Assembly (NCBI RefSeq): GCF_002356295.1
Contig: NZ_AP018042.1
Location: 5,302,361 to 5,366,360, forward strand
Direction of reading: 5' to 3'
DNA: 64,000 bases
DNA from: Labilibaculum antarcticum
Lineage (GTDB): Bacteria > Bacteroidota > Bacteroidia > Bacteroidales > Marinifilaceae
The notes below the pieces were generated by a model. It saw nothing but the letters and a program-made list of their open reading frames with translations. It did no database searches and was not told the origin of the DNA. A program made the position numbers and the translations under genes. Of the stretch, positions 26,685 through 35,452 are shown piece after piece (the stretch's first letter is position 1; each line of letters opens with the position of its first letter).

Positions 26685-27902
26685 ATGAAGAGAGTAGTCA
26701 TTACAGGGATGGGAGTTTACTCCACAATAGGAAAAAATATTGAAGAAGTAAACGATTCCCTTTACAATGGTGTTTCTGGAATCGGAATTGATGCAAAACG
26801 AATTGATGACGGTTTTAGATCTCCCTTAACAGGAATTATTGAACGCCCTATATTGAAAGGGGTATTGCCAAGAAGAATGCGGATCGGATTGCCCGAACAA
26901 GGCGAATATGCTTACGTTGCAACCATGGAAGCTTTGGAAATGGCTCAACTTGATGAAGAATTCAGACTCAAGAATGAGGTTGGTATTCTTTATGGGAATG
27001 ATAGTTCTGCAGTTCCGGTAATTAATGCAATTGATATCGTTCGTGCCAAAAAAGATACCACTTTGGTGGGATCAGGAAGCATTTTTCAGTCGATGAACTC
27101 CTCCATAACCATGAATTTGTCGGTTATTTTAAAACTAACAGGCGTGAATTTCACCATTAGTGGAGCTTGTGCCAGTAGTTCGCACGCCATTGGAATGGCA
27201 ATGATTCTTATTCAGCAAGGCTTACAGGACATTATTATTTGTGGTGGCGGACAAGAGGTGAATGCCGAATCGATGGGTTCCTTCGATGGTTTAAGTGCCT
27301 TCTCGACGAACACAGCTGATCCGACCAAAGCCTCTCGCCCATTTGATAGGGATCGTGACGGACTTGTGCCTAGTGGTGGTGCAGCAACAGTAGTTGTTGA
27401 AAGCTACGAATCGGCCATCAAGCGCGGGGCTCCAATTCTTGCCGAATTAACCGGCTATGGCTTCTCATCGAATGGTGAGCATATTTCGGTTCCAAATATT
27501 AAAGGGCCAAGCAAATCGCTCGAAAAAGCACTTAAATACGCAGGTATTTGCGCTCAGGATATCGACTATGTAAATGCTCATGCCACGTCAACTATTGTTG
27601 GTGACACGAATGAAGCGCAAGCTTTATACAATATTTTCGGCTCCAAAACACCTATCAATTCAACCAAATCGATGACGGGTCATGAAATGTGGATGTGCGG
27701 TGCCAGTGAAATTATTTATTCGATACTGATGATGCAAAATTCATACATTGCCCCAACCATCAATTTTGAAAACCCTGATGAGCATTCGGCCAAACTAAAT
27801 ATTTCAGGAAATCGAATTGAAAAAAATATTGATACTTTCCTTTCCAACTCGTTTGGTTTTGGAGGTACAAACTCAACCTTAATCGTGAAAAAAGTAAAAT
27901 AA
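26685..27902 (+). CDS. Beta-ketoacyl-ACP synthase (FabF-type, complete active site)
   Basis: The 405-residue protein carries the full C-H-H triad: Cys162 in SGACASSSHAIGM, His in NAHATSTIVGDTNEA and His in KSMTGHEMWMCGAS. The C-terminal SFGFGGTNSTLIVKK is the usual KAS end. It should catalyse malonyl-ACP condensation for the polyene chain. It sits between the FabG and ACP genes in one operon, so these three form the minimal elongation module. Role comparable to ApeO. Confidence 0.9.
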   Translation: MKRVVITGMGVYSTIGKNIEEVNDSLYNGVSGIGIDAKRIDDGFRSPLTGIIERPILKGVLPRRMRIGLPEQGEYAYVATMEALEMAQLDEEFRLKNEVGILYGNDSSAVPVINAIDIVRAKKDTTLVGSGSIFQSMNSSITMNLSVILKLTGVNFTISGACASSSHAIGMAMILIQQGLQDIIICGGGQEVNAESMGSFDGLSAFSTNTADPTKASRPFDRDRDGLVPSGGAATVVVESYESAIKRGAPILAELTGYGFSSNGEHISVPNIKGPSKSLEKALKYAGICAQDIDYVNAHATSTIVGDTNEAQALYNIFGSKTPINSTKSMTGHEMWMCGASEIIYSILMMQNSYIAPTINFENPDEHSAKLNISGNRIEKNIDTFLSNSFGFGGTNSTLIVKKVK

Positions 27903-27910
27903 CAACCTAT

Positions 27911-28162
27911 ATGACTAAAGAAGAAGTAATCAAAAAAGTGGATGCCTTTTTAATTGATGAATTTGAAATTGAAGCGGATCAGATTAAACCTGATGCCAAT
28001 TTTAAAGATGATTTGGAGATTGAAAGTCTTGATTTTGTTGATATCGTAGTAATCATCGAAAGAGAATTTGGATTTAAAGTAAAAGGCGAGGAAATGACTC
28101 ACATTCGTCAGCTTTCCGATCTATACGACTATATTGAAGAACAAGTAAAAGTACACTCCTAA
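27911..28162 (+). CDS. Acyl carrier protein 1 of the pigment cluster
   Basis: The 83-residue acidic protein has the phosphopantetheine site in DDLEIESLDFVDIV, Ser39 (an ESLD variant of the usual DSLD). It carries the growing aryl polyene. It begins 8 bases after the ketosynthase stop, and its stop overlaps the ATG of the acyltransferase gene (TAATG), so they are translated together. Confidence 0.9.
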   Translation: MTKEEVIKKVDAFLIDEFEIEADQIKPDANFKDDLEIESLDFVDIVVIIEREFGFKVKGEEMTHIRQLSDLYDYIEEQVKVHS

Positions 28163-29064
28163 TGGCTTCATGGGAAGGTAAAACCCGGGGTGGTACAACG
28201 GGATACCGAATATTTATCCTATTACTAAAGAAGGTGAATATTCGGTTTTCTTACGCTCTTTTGCGAGCGGTTGCTGTCTACTTTTGGTTTTTTTCTGATA
28301 AGGGTCCTTTGATGTATTTCTATCAAAATCGCCTTCAGCATGGTAAATTTGATGCCTATAAAGCGATTTACCGAAATTACGTAATGCTTGGCGAATGCCT
28401 GCTCGACAAAATTGTTGTTATGGCTGGAATTAAAAACAAATTTACCTTCGACTTTGATGGAGAAGACTATTTACATGCCCTGGCCAAAGATAAAAAAGGA
28501 GGAATCTTAATTGGTGCACACATTGGAAATTGGGAAATTGCCGGTCATTTACTAACGCGAATCAACACCAAAGTACATGTTGTAATGCTCGATGCTGAAC
28601 ATCAAAAAATAAAGGAATTAATGCAAAATGTACTGCGTGATAAACAAATGGCGATCATTCCCATAAAAAACAATTTCGATCATTTGCACGCCATAGAAGA
28701 AGCTCTTAAAAAAGGCGAATTTATTGCCTTACATGGCGATCGCTTTTTACCGGGCAGTAAAACAATTTGTACTGAATTCTTAGGGCAGGAAGCACAATTT
28801 CCAAGTGGTCCTTTCTATATGGCATCTAAATTCGGGGCTCCTGTTTGTTATGTTTCTGCAATTAAAACAAGTAGATATCACTATCATTTTAAGGCCACCA
28901 AACCAGAGGTACTTCCCTACCCTAACAAGCTAAAAACAAGAAATCAAGATCTTAAAAATATGATTGAACCTTATGTGAGGAATCTGGAGCAAATTGTTCT
29001 CGAAAATCCGAATCAATGGTTCAATTTCTATTCATTTTGGGGTGATAAAAACTCTGTCAACTAA
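28162..29064 (+). CDS. LpxL/HtrB-like lipid acyltransferase
   Basis: The 300-residue product belongs to the lipid A biosynthesis acyltransferase family. GAHIGNWEIAGHLL holds the H-x4-E type catalytic pair and ALHGDRFLPGSKTI the second conserved block. The N-terminal hydrophobic segment (LLRAVAVYFWFFS) anchors it to the inner membrane. It probably transfers the ACP-bound aryl polyene to its lipid partner. Translationally coupled with the ACP gene in front. Equivalent acyltransferases are part of all aryl polyene and flexirubin clusters. Confidence 0.85.
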   Translation: MASWEGKTRGGTTGYRIFILLLKKVNIRFSYALLRAVAVYFWFFSDKGPLMYFYQNRLQHGKFDAYKAIYRNYVMLGECLLDKIVVMAGIKNKFTFDFDGEDYLHALAKDKKGGILIGAHIGNWEIAGHLLTRINTKVHVVMLDAEHQKIKELMQNVLRDKQMAIIPIKNNFDHLHAIEEALKKGEFIALHGDRFLPGSKTICTEFLGQEAQFPSGPFYMASKFGAPVCYVSAIKTSRYHYHFKATKPEVLPYPNKLKTRNQDLKNMIEPYVRNLEQIVLENPNQWFNFYSFWGDKNSVN

Positions 29065-29085
29065 AAGACCTATAAAGCAAAACAT

Positions 29086-30153
29086 ATGAATTTTGGTAAC
29101 GATAATAAGACTGCTTTACAAGCAAAATTTGATGCTCAAAAGATTGCTTTTGGACCCATCATGTTTCAGGCCGCACGTTCTCTACAAAAAATGGGCATTC
29201 TTGAAATCATTAAAAAACAAAGAAATAAGGGGATTCTGATTTCAGAGATAGCCAAACAACTAGACATCGCGGTTTATGGCGTTAAAGTTCTGCTTGAGGC
29301 CGGCCTAAGCATGGAAATTGTTCGGGTTGAAGAAAACCGATACTTTCTTACCAAAACCGGTTTCTTTTTATTGAGCGATCCTTTGACTCAGGTGAACATG
29401 AACTTTGTGCACGATGTGAATTACGAAGGCTTTTTCGATCTTGACAAATCCATAGAAAATGGAAAGCCTGAGGGTTTAAAGGTATTTGGTGAATGGGCTA
29501 CGGTATACGAGGGACTTTCACAGTTGCCTGATCAAGTTCAAAAAAGCTGGTTCGAATTTGATCACTACTACTCCGACACTGCTTTTCCGGAAGTATTACC
29601 CATCGTTTTTGCGAATAAGCCTAAAAAGCTTCTTGATGTTGGTGGCAATACAGGAAAATGGTCGATTCAATGTGGAAAATACGACGAGGATGTTCAGGTT
29701 ACCATACTCGATTTACCAGGTCAATTGGAGAAAGCCTATGTAAATATAGAATCGAACAATCTTAGCGATCGTGTTAGGGGTATCCCTCTAAATCTACTCG
29801 ATCATTCTGTTCCTTTTCCAAAGGGCTTTGATATTGTTTGGATGAGTCAGTTTTTGGACTGTTTCTCACAAAAGGATATCCTGGAATTGCTTCAGAGAGC
29901 AAAAAATGCAATTGTAGAAGATGGTTCTGTATATATTCTGGAAACCTATTGGGACAAACAAAAATACGAGGCTTCAACCTATAGTTTGCATGCTACATCT
30001 TTATATTTCACGTGCTTGGCAAATGGCTGTTCGCAAATGTATCATTCTGAAGATATGCTAGCCATTATCGACAATGCAGGACTTTATGTTGATGAAGAAA
30101 TTCATGACATAGGTGTCAGCCATAGCCTTTATAAGTGTAAAATAAAAGCTTAA
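29086..30153 (+). CDS. SAM-dependent methyltransferase, O-methyltransferase-2 fold, possibly ring C-methyltransferase
   Basis: The 355-residue protein has an N-terminal winged-helix dimerisation part (residues about 15-110) and the Rossmann domain with LLDVGGNTGKWSIQ as motif I and ILDLPGQLEKAY as motif II. In plant-type O-methyltransferases the catalytic His lies in HDW; the same place here reads WMSQFLDCFSQKDIL, without a His. Flexirubin-type and some aryl polyene head groups carry a ring methyl, so a C-methylation on the phenyl group is a reasonable role (inference). It is inside the plus-strand pigment operon. Confidence 0.8.
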   Translation: MNFGNDNKTALQAKFDAQKIAFGPIMFQAARSLQKMGILEIIKKQRNKGILISEIAKQLDIAVYGVKVLLEAGLSMEIVRVEENRYFLTKTGFFLLSDPLTQVNMNFVHDVNYEGFFDLDKSIENGKPEGLKVFGEWATVYEGLSQLPDQVQKSWFEFDHYYSDTAFPEVLPIVFANKPKKLLDVGGNTGKWSIQCGKYDEDVQVTILDLPGQLEKAYVNIESNNLSDRVRGIPLNLLDHSVPFPKGFDIVWMSQFLDCFSQKDILELLQRAKNAIVEDGSVYILETYWDKQKYEASTYSLHATSLYFTCLANGCSQMYHSEDMLAIIDNAGLYVDEEIHDIGVSHSLYKCKIKA

Positions 30154-30224
30154 GTATCAGAGTATGGCTTTTGCAATAACAATCAATAAAGCCATACTCT
30201 TCCGTTTTTTTGTCTAAAAATAAA

Positions 30225-30644
30225 ATGATGACATTACCTCATACCACCAATGGCCTAATTCCTCAAAAACATCCTTTTGTTTTGGTGGATCAGATCATTT
30301 CAGTCTCCGATAAAATAACCATTTGTCATTTTACGGTTCCCGAAAATCATCCTCTTGTAGATAATGGAAAACTAAGCGAAGGCGGCTTGGTCGAAAACAT
30401 TGCACAAACAGCAGCTGCAGGCAATGGATATCAGGCTAAGGAATTGGGAATGGAAGTGCCGATAGGATTTATTGCCGGAATTAAAAAGGTAAAAATCATT
30501 CGTCTTCCTGATGTGCTTAGCATTCTTAAAACAATTGTTACTCAGGAAAACAGAGTGATGGACTATAATTTAATTAAGGGCGAGGTTTTTCTGAATGATG
30601 AATTGATTGCAAGTTGTAACATGAAGATTTATTGTCCTTCATAA
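30225..30644 (+). CDS. Hotdog-fold 3-hydroxyacyl-ACP dehydratase (ApeP-like)
   Basis: Starting from the ATG at 30225 (a TTG at 30210 is also possible) the product has 139 residues of a single hotdog fold. LIPQKHPFVLVDQI and the active-site segment EGGLVENIAQTAAAGNG, preceded by ENHPLVDNGKL, are typical of FabA/FabZ-like and ApeP-type dehydratases. It would remove water in polyene extension. It is the last gene of the plus-strand block; no clear terminator follows. Confidence 0.8.
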   Translation: MMTLPHTTNGLIPQKHPFVLVDQIISVSDKITICHFTVPENHPLVDNGKLSEGGLVENIAQTAAAGNGYQAKELGMEVPIGFIAGIKKVKIIRLPDVLSILKTIVTQENRVMDYNLIKGEVFLNDELIASCNMKIYCPS

Positions 30645-30658
30645 AACTTTAATAAATT

Positions 30659-30835
30659 ATCATTACTAATCGGATAAACTTGCCATTATATTCTTTCGTG
30701 CTTACAGACTACCATAATAACATCCCTACGGGATTTTTAACAGCTCCAGAGGAGCGAAAATATGGTAGCTGACAGAGAATCAACAACAAAAAGCCCCGTA
30801 GGCGGCGATACAATGTAAAAGCAAGTGAAAAGACT
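30659..30835 (+). repeat. Hairpin-rich ~180-bp element, copy 1
   Basis: From CATTACTAATCGGATA to about AAGCAAGTGAAAAGA this matches 38978-39181 in the same orientation. It contains ATCCCTACGGGAT, GCTCCAGAGGAGC and CCCCGTAGG hairpins, a set I recognise as a common dispersed Bacteroidota repeat. The second copy has a ~27-bp insertion in the middle. Confidence 0.75.
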
Positions 30836-31428
30836 AGCAAGAGCCATGGTTATGATTTTTAGGTACAGAGTACCGTGGTATTATTTGTTTTGTCTTTTTT
30901 GAAAGCATCACCTTGCAGTCTATTAATTAGGAAGAATTTGACATTGAGTCCGGAGATCGGGACCCGTTTAGTGAAGATAGCGTTAAGAACAAAAAGCTGT
31001 TTGAATCGAGATAATTTTGCGGGCCTCATCGATTTCGTTTCACTCAATTGAGCGTAGTGAGATCATGAATACCCGTTAAAATTAGGCATGAATCAAAAAT
31101 GAAAAGCCCATCTGGCTTGAAGACAAAACCTAAGAAAGCTAAAATTTAAAGTATCGCTTTTGAGAGTTGGTAAAAAAAAAGAATTGTATTTAAGGTCGGT
31201 TCATTAGTGAAGCTGCCGACGAAATTTCAAGCGAGATGAGTATTGTAGTGAAGGACACAAGCCCTAAGAATTAGCTGAAAAGTCTAAAGTAAAATCGACC
31301 TCAAAAAAATCACCTCTCCCCCTACTCTTCATTGCCGGCAATTTTCAAATTCCAATCTCCCCCTTTCGGGGATAAGCCCAAAAATTCAAAAGTAAAGCCT
31401 CCCCACTTGGGGAAAGGCGACTTTTTTC

Positions 31429-31633
31429 AAATCGGAGCTTTCCCCTGTTCGGGAAAGGTCTCTTTTTTCAAATCGGAGCTTTCCCCTGTTCGGGAAAGGT
31501 CTCTTTTTTCAATTTGAAGCTTTCCCCTGTTCGGGAAAGGTCTCTTTTTTCAAATCGAAGCTTTCCCCTGTTCGGGAAAGGCGTCTTTTTTCAAATCGAA
31601 GCTTTCCCCTGTTCGGGAAGGGCATTTTTTTTC
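31429..31633. repeat. Five tandem 41-bp units, each a hairpin followed by a T-run
   Basis: Units start at 31429, 31470, 31511, 31552 and 31593 and are exactly 41 bp long. Each has the hairpin CTTTCCC-CTGTTC-GGGAAAG followed by a run of six or more T after a few bases, and an AAATCGAAG or AATTTGAAG lead. Degenerate partial units flank both ends. Each unit resembles a rho-independent terminator read on the plus strand. Confidence 0.9.
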
Positions 31634-32123
31634 AATTTGAAGTTTTCCCCAAGCAACGAGATAGCGACCGATCACTAACTAATTATAATCAGCATAAAAC
31701 ACGATCCTATCCTACTTTTTTACACACTCATAATGAACTTTGTAGGGGTTAAAATGGACGCTGCAGCAGTAAAAACGGGCATTTCCAGTCCAAAAATGAT
31801 TATGTACAGATATTCTTCCGCAATAAATCGCACCTTCTTCTGCTTTTTTCACCTCAACTTATGTAGAGCAGTTCTTTTTTAGTTCTACAAATTGCTTTCT
31901 CTAGCTAATTACTACTGTTTAGTTCATTTAATGCTTAGTTTTAATGGCCATTAGAGAAAATTGTTGTTGTTGTTGTTCTGGTTTATTGGAGGGATAGCAA
32001 TTGTGCGGTAGCAAGGCACAAGACATAGCATAAGACAATGTATTGTGCACCTGCCTACTGGCATATTAAGAATAAGTGCACTGGTGCACATTCTAATAAG
32101 TTAGCATTAATTGTTTAAGAACG

Positions 32124-32642
32124 ATGAAGATTAAACTATCAAACTCAGCCACTGATTTGCACAAAATACAAGTTTATGTATTTTATCTAGTTGACCTTGC
32201 CATACTTGTTGTTCTTATTGTCAATATAATAGAGGGGAATAGTTTAGTCATCCTACTTGCTTTAATGATCCTTGTTTTATTTTCAACAATTACCTTAATA
32301 TCGAGAAAATACTCTTCGAGATTATGTGAGGCATATATTGATGATGAATATTTGTATTTAGAAAATGGTAAGCTGACAGACAAAATTGAATTGAGTAATA
32401 TTAAATATTTGAAGTATCATCCATTTTATATACATCTTATGACTGAAGATATAATTGTTGTTAATTTTCAAAAAGAAACTACACTAGGAAGAAAAATTTA
32501 TATTTATCCAACAAATCTGAATAAGGAGAAAGAATACAAATCAAATAGACATATTCTGAATTTGATAGCTGAGAAGGCAAATAATTATATTGAGGCAAAA
32601 ACAACAAATGCTAACAAAAGTAAGCGTTGCGCAAGCAAATAA
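32124..32642 (+). CDS. Small integral membrane protein of unknown function
   Basis: The 172-residue product has two adjacent membrane helices (IQVYVFYLVDLAILVVLIV and SLVILLALMILVLFSTITL, about residues 15-70). A cytoplasmic or periplasmic beta-rich domain follows, with DDEYLYLENGKLTDKIEL and YKYHPF-like strands as in PH-like or bPH domains. The C-terminal end KRCASK reads into a repeat-like sequence. It is the first gene of the accessory pocket, followed by a strong hairpin terminator. Function is not known. Confidence 0.6.
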   Translation: MKIKLSNSATDLHKIQVYVFYLVDLAILVVLIVNIIEGNSLVILLALMILVLFSTITLISRKYSSRLCEAYIDDEYLYLENGKLTDKIELSNIKYLKYHPFYIHLMTEDIIVVNFQKETTLGRKIYIYPTNLNKEKEYKSNRHILNLIAEKANNYIEAKTTNANKSKRCASK

Positions 32643-32663
32643 TATTTCTACAAAATAAGATGA

Positions 32664-32713
32664 GAGCTTTAAAAGTTTGCTGATTAGCGAGCTTTTAAAG
32701 CTTCATTTTTTCA
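32664..32713 (+). terminator. Hairpin terminator after the small membrane protein gene
   Basis: AGCTTTAAAAG pairs with CTTTTAAAGCT across a 16-base loop and is followed by TCATTTTTT. Confidence 0.6.
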
Positions 32714-32790
32714 GCTTAAAAATCTCGAAGCTTTACATTAATGAAGGAGTAGAATGATGCTAAAGCAAAAGGCTAGGAATATTTTAAATT

Positions 32791-32957
32791 CAGTTGGCTA
32801 AAGCCGAACTGCAATAAATAACACAAACTATTTACTGTTGTAAGTAGAAAATTAGAGTGTTTATTGCACTTGTTTTCAGGCAACAGATAATAGAAATGTA
32901 AATGATTGAAATGAAACTAATGCAAAACATCTATTGCAGTTTGGCTTTAGCCAACTG
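32791..32957. repeat. Element bounded by 26-bp inverted repeats
   Basis: CAGTTGGCTAAAGCCGAACT plus GCAATA (32791-32816) is the reverse complement of 32932-32957 with a single mismatch. The 115 bases between hold no gene. Each arm itself contains GGCTAAAGCC/GGCTTTAGCC, a near-palindrome. This is the layout of paired REP units or a tiny MITE. The rest of 32643-33127 shows no gene. Confidence 0.75.
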
Positions 32958-33127
32958 GGGTTGTCAAATTAATAGATAGGCTTTAGCCACATATAATAAT
33001 TTGCATTTCATATTTTGAAGGTGTTTTCAATTTTATGTATGCTTTAAACCGCTATATTTAAGACTTAATTGAGCAGTTTAATCAGTTTTAGACAGACTGC
33101 CGTTACCAACAATTTTAAACTAAATCA

Positions 33128-33988
33128 ATGAAGTTAATAAAGCCGAGTGAAATTTCTAGTAAAATAATGACTTTGCTTGAAGAAAGCGATGAATTCGTTT
33201 TATTGGTTTCTCCTTATGTAAAAATATCGAAGTGGTATAAACTATTAAAGAAATTAGAGGCTGCCAAACAAAGAAATATTGATATTGAATTAATAATTAG
33301 AGATGATCAGACAAATCATAATTCCTTTAAAGAACTAAACGATTTAGGATTAAAATACTCTTCAATAAAGGACTTGCATTGCAAACTGTATTTAAATGAG
33401 AAATATGCGATTGTTTCTTCTATGAATCTGTTATTAAGTTCTGAGATAAATTCAATAGAAATAGGTTATCAAACTGAAAACGAGAAGGAATATAATGAAT
33501 TAAAGGAGTTTTGTACCAGACATTTATTTTATGAATTTAATAAAACTAAAACATCCGAATCAAAATTTAATGTAGACTGGAGAGACTTTCTGATTCAAAC
33601 TTTGTCGGAAAAATTGCAAAGAGATGTTCGAATTCAGCATAACGATGAAGGTTTTCAATTAAACACAGGAACAAATAATTATTCTGTATTTATTTATAAT
33701 TCAAAGCAAAATAAACTAAGAATTTCAGGAATATTATCTGGAAAGGAATTTCAGGAATTAAATACTAATCCAAGTATTCTAATTCCTATTGAAGAATTAA
33801 ACATTGAATTTCAGCAAGGAAGTAATGGATATTATGACACAATTTGGGGTACATCTGTGAATACTTTAAAATCCCAGAATCTTCATGAAATATTAGGTGG
33901 TGAAGAATCTGAAATTGCTAATGCAATAATAAACTTTGTTCTAAGTGTTGACTCTTTTAAAAAATTATATAGAGTCAGTTGTAAATAA
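33128..33988 (+). CDS. Phospholipase D-like domain protein
   Basis: The 286-residue product has one PLD half-site: LHCKLYLNEKYAIVSSMNLL, with His84, Lys86 and the SSMN that follows; the Asp of the HKD motif is Glu here. N-terminal FVLLVSPYVKISKWYKLL is the usual first strand-helix of PLD-like nucleases. The rest (from about 145) is an uncharacterised domain ending in FVLSVDSFKKLYR. A single half-site implies dimerisation to make an active centre. Such proteins occur as nucleases in defence and restriction systems. Flanked by an inverted-repeat element and a HEPN-like gene. Confidence 0.75.
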   Translation: MKLIKPSEISSKIMTLLEESDEFVLLVSPYVKISKWYKLLKKLEAAKQRNIDIELIIRDDQTNHNSFKELNDLGLKYSSIKDLHCKLYLNEKYAIVSSMNLLLSSEINSIEIGYQTENEKEYNELKEFCTRHLFYEFNKTKTSESKFNVDWRDFLIQTLSEKLQRDVRIQHNDEGFQLNTGTNNYSVFIYNSKQNKLRISGILSGKEFQELNTNPSILIPIEELNIEFQQGSNGYYDTIWGTSVNTLKSQNLHEILGGEESEIANAIINFVLSVDSFKKLYRVSCK

Positions 33989-34061
33989 AAAAAGCAGTTG
34001 GGAACTAAATTTCATGGGCGTTGATGAGCCATTTGAAAGTTTAGTTCAATTATTAAACACC

Positions 34062-34118
34062 AGCAAGCCCATAAAATAGGGTTTGTTAAAAATATATAGG
34101 AAATTTAATAGGCTTGCT
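34062..34118. repeat. 8-bp inverted repeat between the PLD-like and HEPN-like genes
   Basis: AGCAAGCC and GGCTTGCT flank 41 bases of AT-rich sequence. It is in the 210-base gap, and could be a terminator-like or recombination structure. Evidence is only the pairing. Confidence 0.3.
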
Positions 34119-34197
34119 TACTTGGCGCATTGATAAGGCAACTGTTTTAATTCGCCGAAGAAACTTGGCAAAACCGCTAGCCACCATTAAGAAAAAA

Positions 34198-35382
34198 ATG
34201 AAGAAATTTCAGAAGATACTTGAAGGATTGAAAGACAAAAGTCCAATTCCATTACTCTTGGAAAATGGATATACGCCTTTGACTATCAAAACTGAAATAA
34301 TTGAAACATTCAAACCGTATTTTAAAAATCATTCTAACCTCGAAAAGTATGCGATAGATTTTCTTGTGCCAGATTGGATAAATTTTTTAAGAATATCAAT
34401 AATACATACAGGAATTGAAAATGACATCAAAACTGTATTGGATGCATATGACCAAGCAAAGGTGAAGAATTATGAGAGCACAACCGATGTTTTGTCGAAA
34501 ATGATTCCTTTTCACTTGGAATCGGGGAATAAATATTGGAGTTTTCTTAATCTAGAAGTTAACAAAAAAGGATTAGAAATTTATGAGTTTGCTCAAACTT
34601 CAATGAAGGATATTTCAAACATTATTGAAGGTATTTCAAAATCAGTTTATGTCGAAAATGTCTTAATCAATAAAATTAGACGAGGTAAACTGATTGATGT
34701 TGAAAAAACAATGTCGAATAAACTTGGGAATTTAATCCAAGATTTGATTGACAACTCTGATTATGGCTCAATTTTCATCGTGCCGAAAGAGAATATCAAA
34801 CTATCTGATTGGAGAAATATTGGTGCACATCATACCTATTCAATTATTGATGATAGAATCCGTTGTGAGTCAGGCGAAGGAATAAGAAAAGTCACTTTTG
34901 ATATAGACAGAAATGAGCTATTTGAAAGAATAAATTACTGTATGAGGACTACAGAAATTCTAAATATGGCACATAAAATATTTGGATTCGATAACCTTCC
35001 AGAAATAAGTAAACGAATTGATAAAGACAAAAGAAATGCAAGACCTGAAATTGGATTTCTAATGTTTTCCTCAGCTTTAATGAGTCAAGGGTTTGAAATT
35101 CAGAATGTCAATTATGATTCAGCCAATGCATCATTAGAGCTATTCGACTTAACGCAAGGTGACCCAAAAGATAGAGGGATTCATTCTTCACAATTGCTTA
35201 ATCGGCTTTGGCTACTTACGAACAGCAAATCACTTGAAATTAAATATTTTAGAAATAATGGTGAATTGTATCTAACATCAAGTATAGGAAGTGAAATTTT
35301 TGAGCAAATCGAAAAAGATGACACGAAAGGAACTAGCTATTTCGCAGAGAATGTAAACTTCAAATTAAAAAACGGTGGCTAA
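34198..35382 (+). CDS. Protein with a HEPN-type RNxxxH motif, possible RNase toxin
   Basis: From the ATG at 34198 the product has 394 residues; an earlier frame to 34114 has no convincing start. LSDWRNIGAHHTYSI contains R206-N-I-G-A-H211, the R-x4-H form typical of HEPN ribonucleases, embedded in helices as expected. The N-terminal 200 residues are helical without known motifs and the C-terminal 150 are mixed. I do not recognise a named family. The neighbours (PLD-like nuclease, small membrane protein, repeats) suggest a phage-defence or abortive-infection role, but this is inference. Confidence 0.65.
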   Translation: MKKFQKILEGLKDKSPIPLLLENGYTPLTIKTEIIETFKPYFKNHSNLEKYAIDFLVPDWINFLRISIIHTGIENDIKTVLDAYDQAKVKNYESTTDVLSKMIPFHLESGNKYWSFLNLEVNKKGLEIYEFAQTSMKDISNIIEGISKSVYVENVLINKIRRGKLIDVEKTMSNKLGNLIQDLIDNSDYGSIFIVPKENIKLSDWRNIGAHHTYSIIDDRIRCESGEGIRKVTFDIDRNELFERINYCMRTTEILNMAHKIFGFDNLPEISKRIDKDKRNARPEIGFLMFSSALMSQGFEIQNVNYDSANASLELFDLTQGDPKDRGIHSSQLLNRLWLLTNSKSLEIKYFRNNGELYLTSSIGSEIFEQIEKDDTKGTSYFAENVNFKLKNGG

Positions 35383-35432
35383 TGGCTATATGACAAGCCT
35401 CCTAACGTCGGCCTACACATAGCCGAACCGTT
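35371..35432. repeat. Imperfect gene-end palindrome, recombination-site-like
   Basis: AACGGT and GGCTAT on the left pair with ATAGCC and ACCGTT on the right, with a 7-base bulge on the left and a partly paired core (AAGCC..GGCCT). It overlaps the last codons of the HEPN-like gene. The shape recalls integron attC sites, though the end GTTAATA does not fit the GTTRRRY core box. Confidence 0.5.
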
Positions 35433-35452
35433 AATAATCAAAAACTTAAAAA

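Larger units (their letters stand above)
30645..32123. other. Repeat-rich intergenic region between pigment block 1 and the accessory pocket
   Basis: No gene is supported. In order it holds a copy of a ~180-bp hairpin-rich repeat (30659-30835), a low-complexity stretch, five tandem 41-bp hairpin units (31429-31633), a short TTG microsatellite (about 31959-31977), and an AT-rich lead-in to the next gene. Short frames inside these repeats are not convincing. Confidence 0.6.

Noticed and set aside
30859-31047. Minus-strand frame of 62 codons after the hairpin element
   Set aside because: Low-complexity translation in a repeat region with no start context or similarity.
31332-31517. Plus-strand frame of 61 codons across the tandem repeats
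   Set aside because: Its residues only translate the 41-bp units and their degenerate flank; there is no start signal or domain.
31429-31633. CRISPR array
   Set aside because: The units are contiguous 41-bp tandem repeats without unique spacers, and no cas genes are present.
35371-35432. Canonical integron attC site
   Set aside because: The terminal GTTAATA does not satisfy GTTRRRY and no integrase is present in the window, so only an attC-like fold is claimed.
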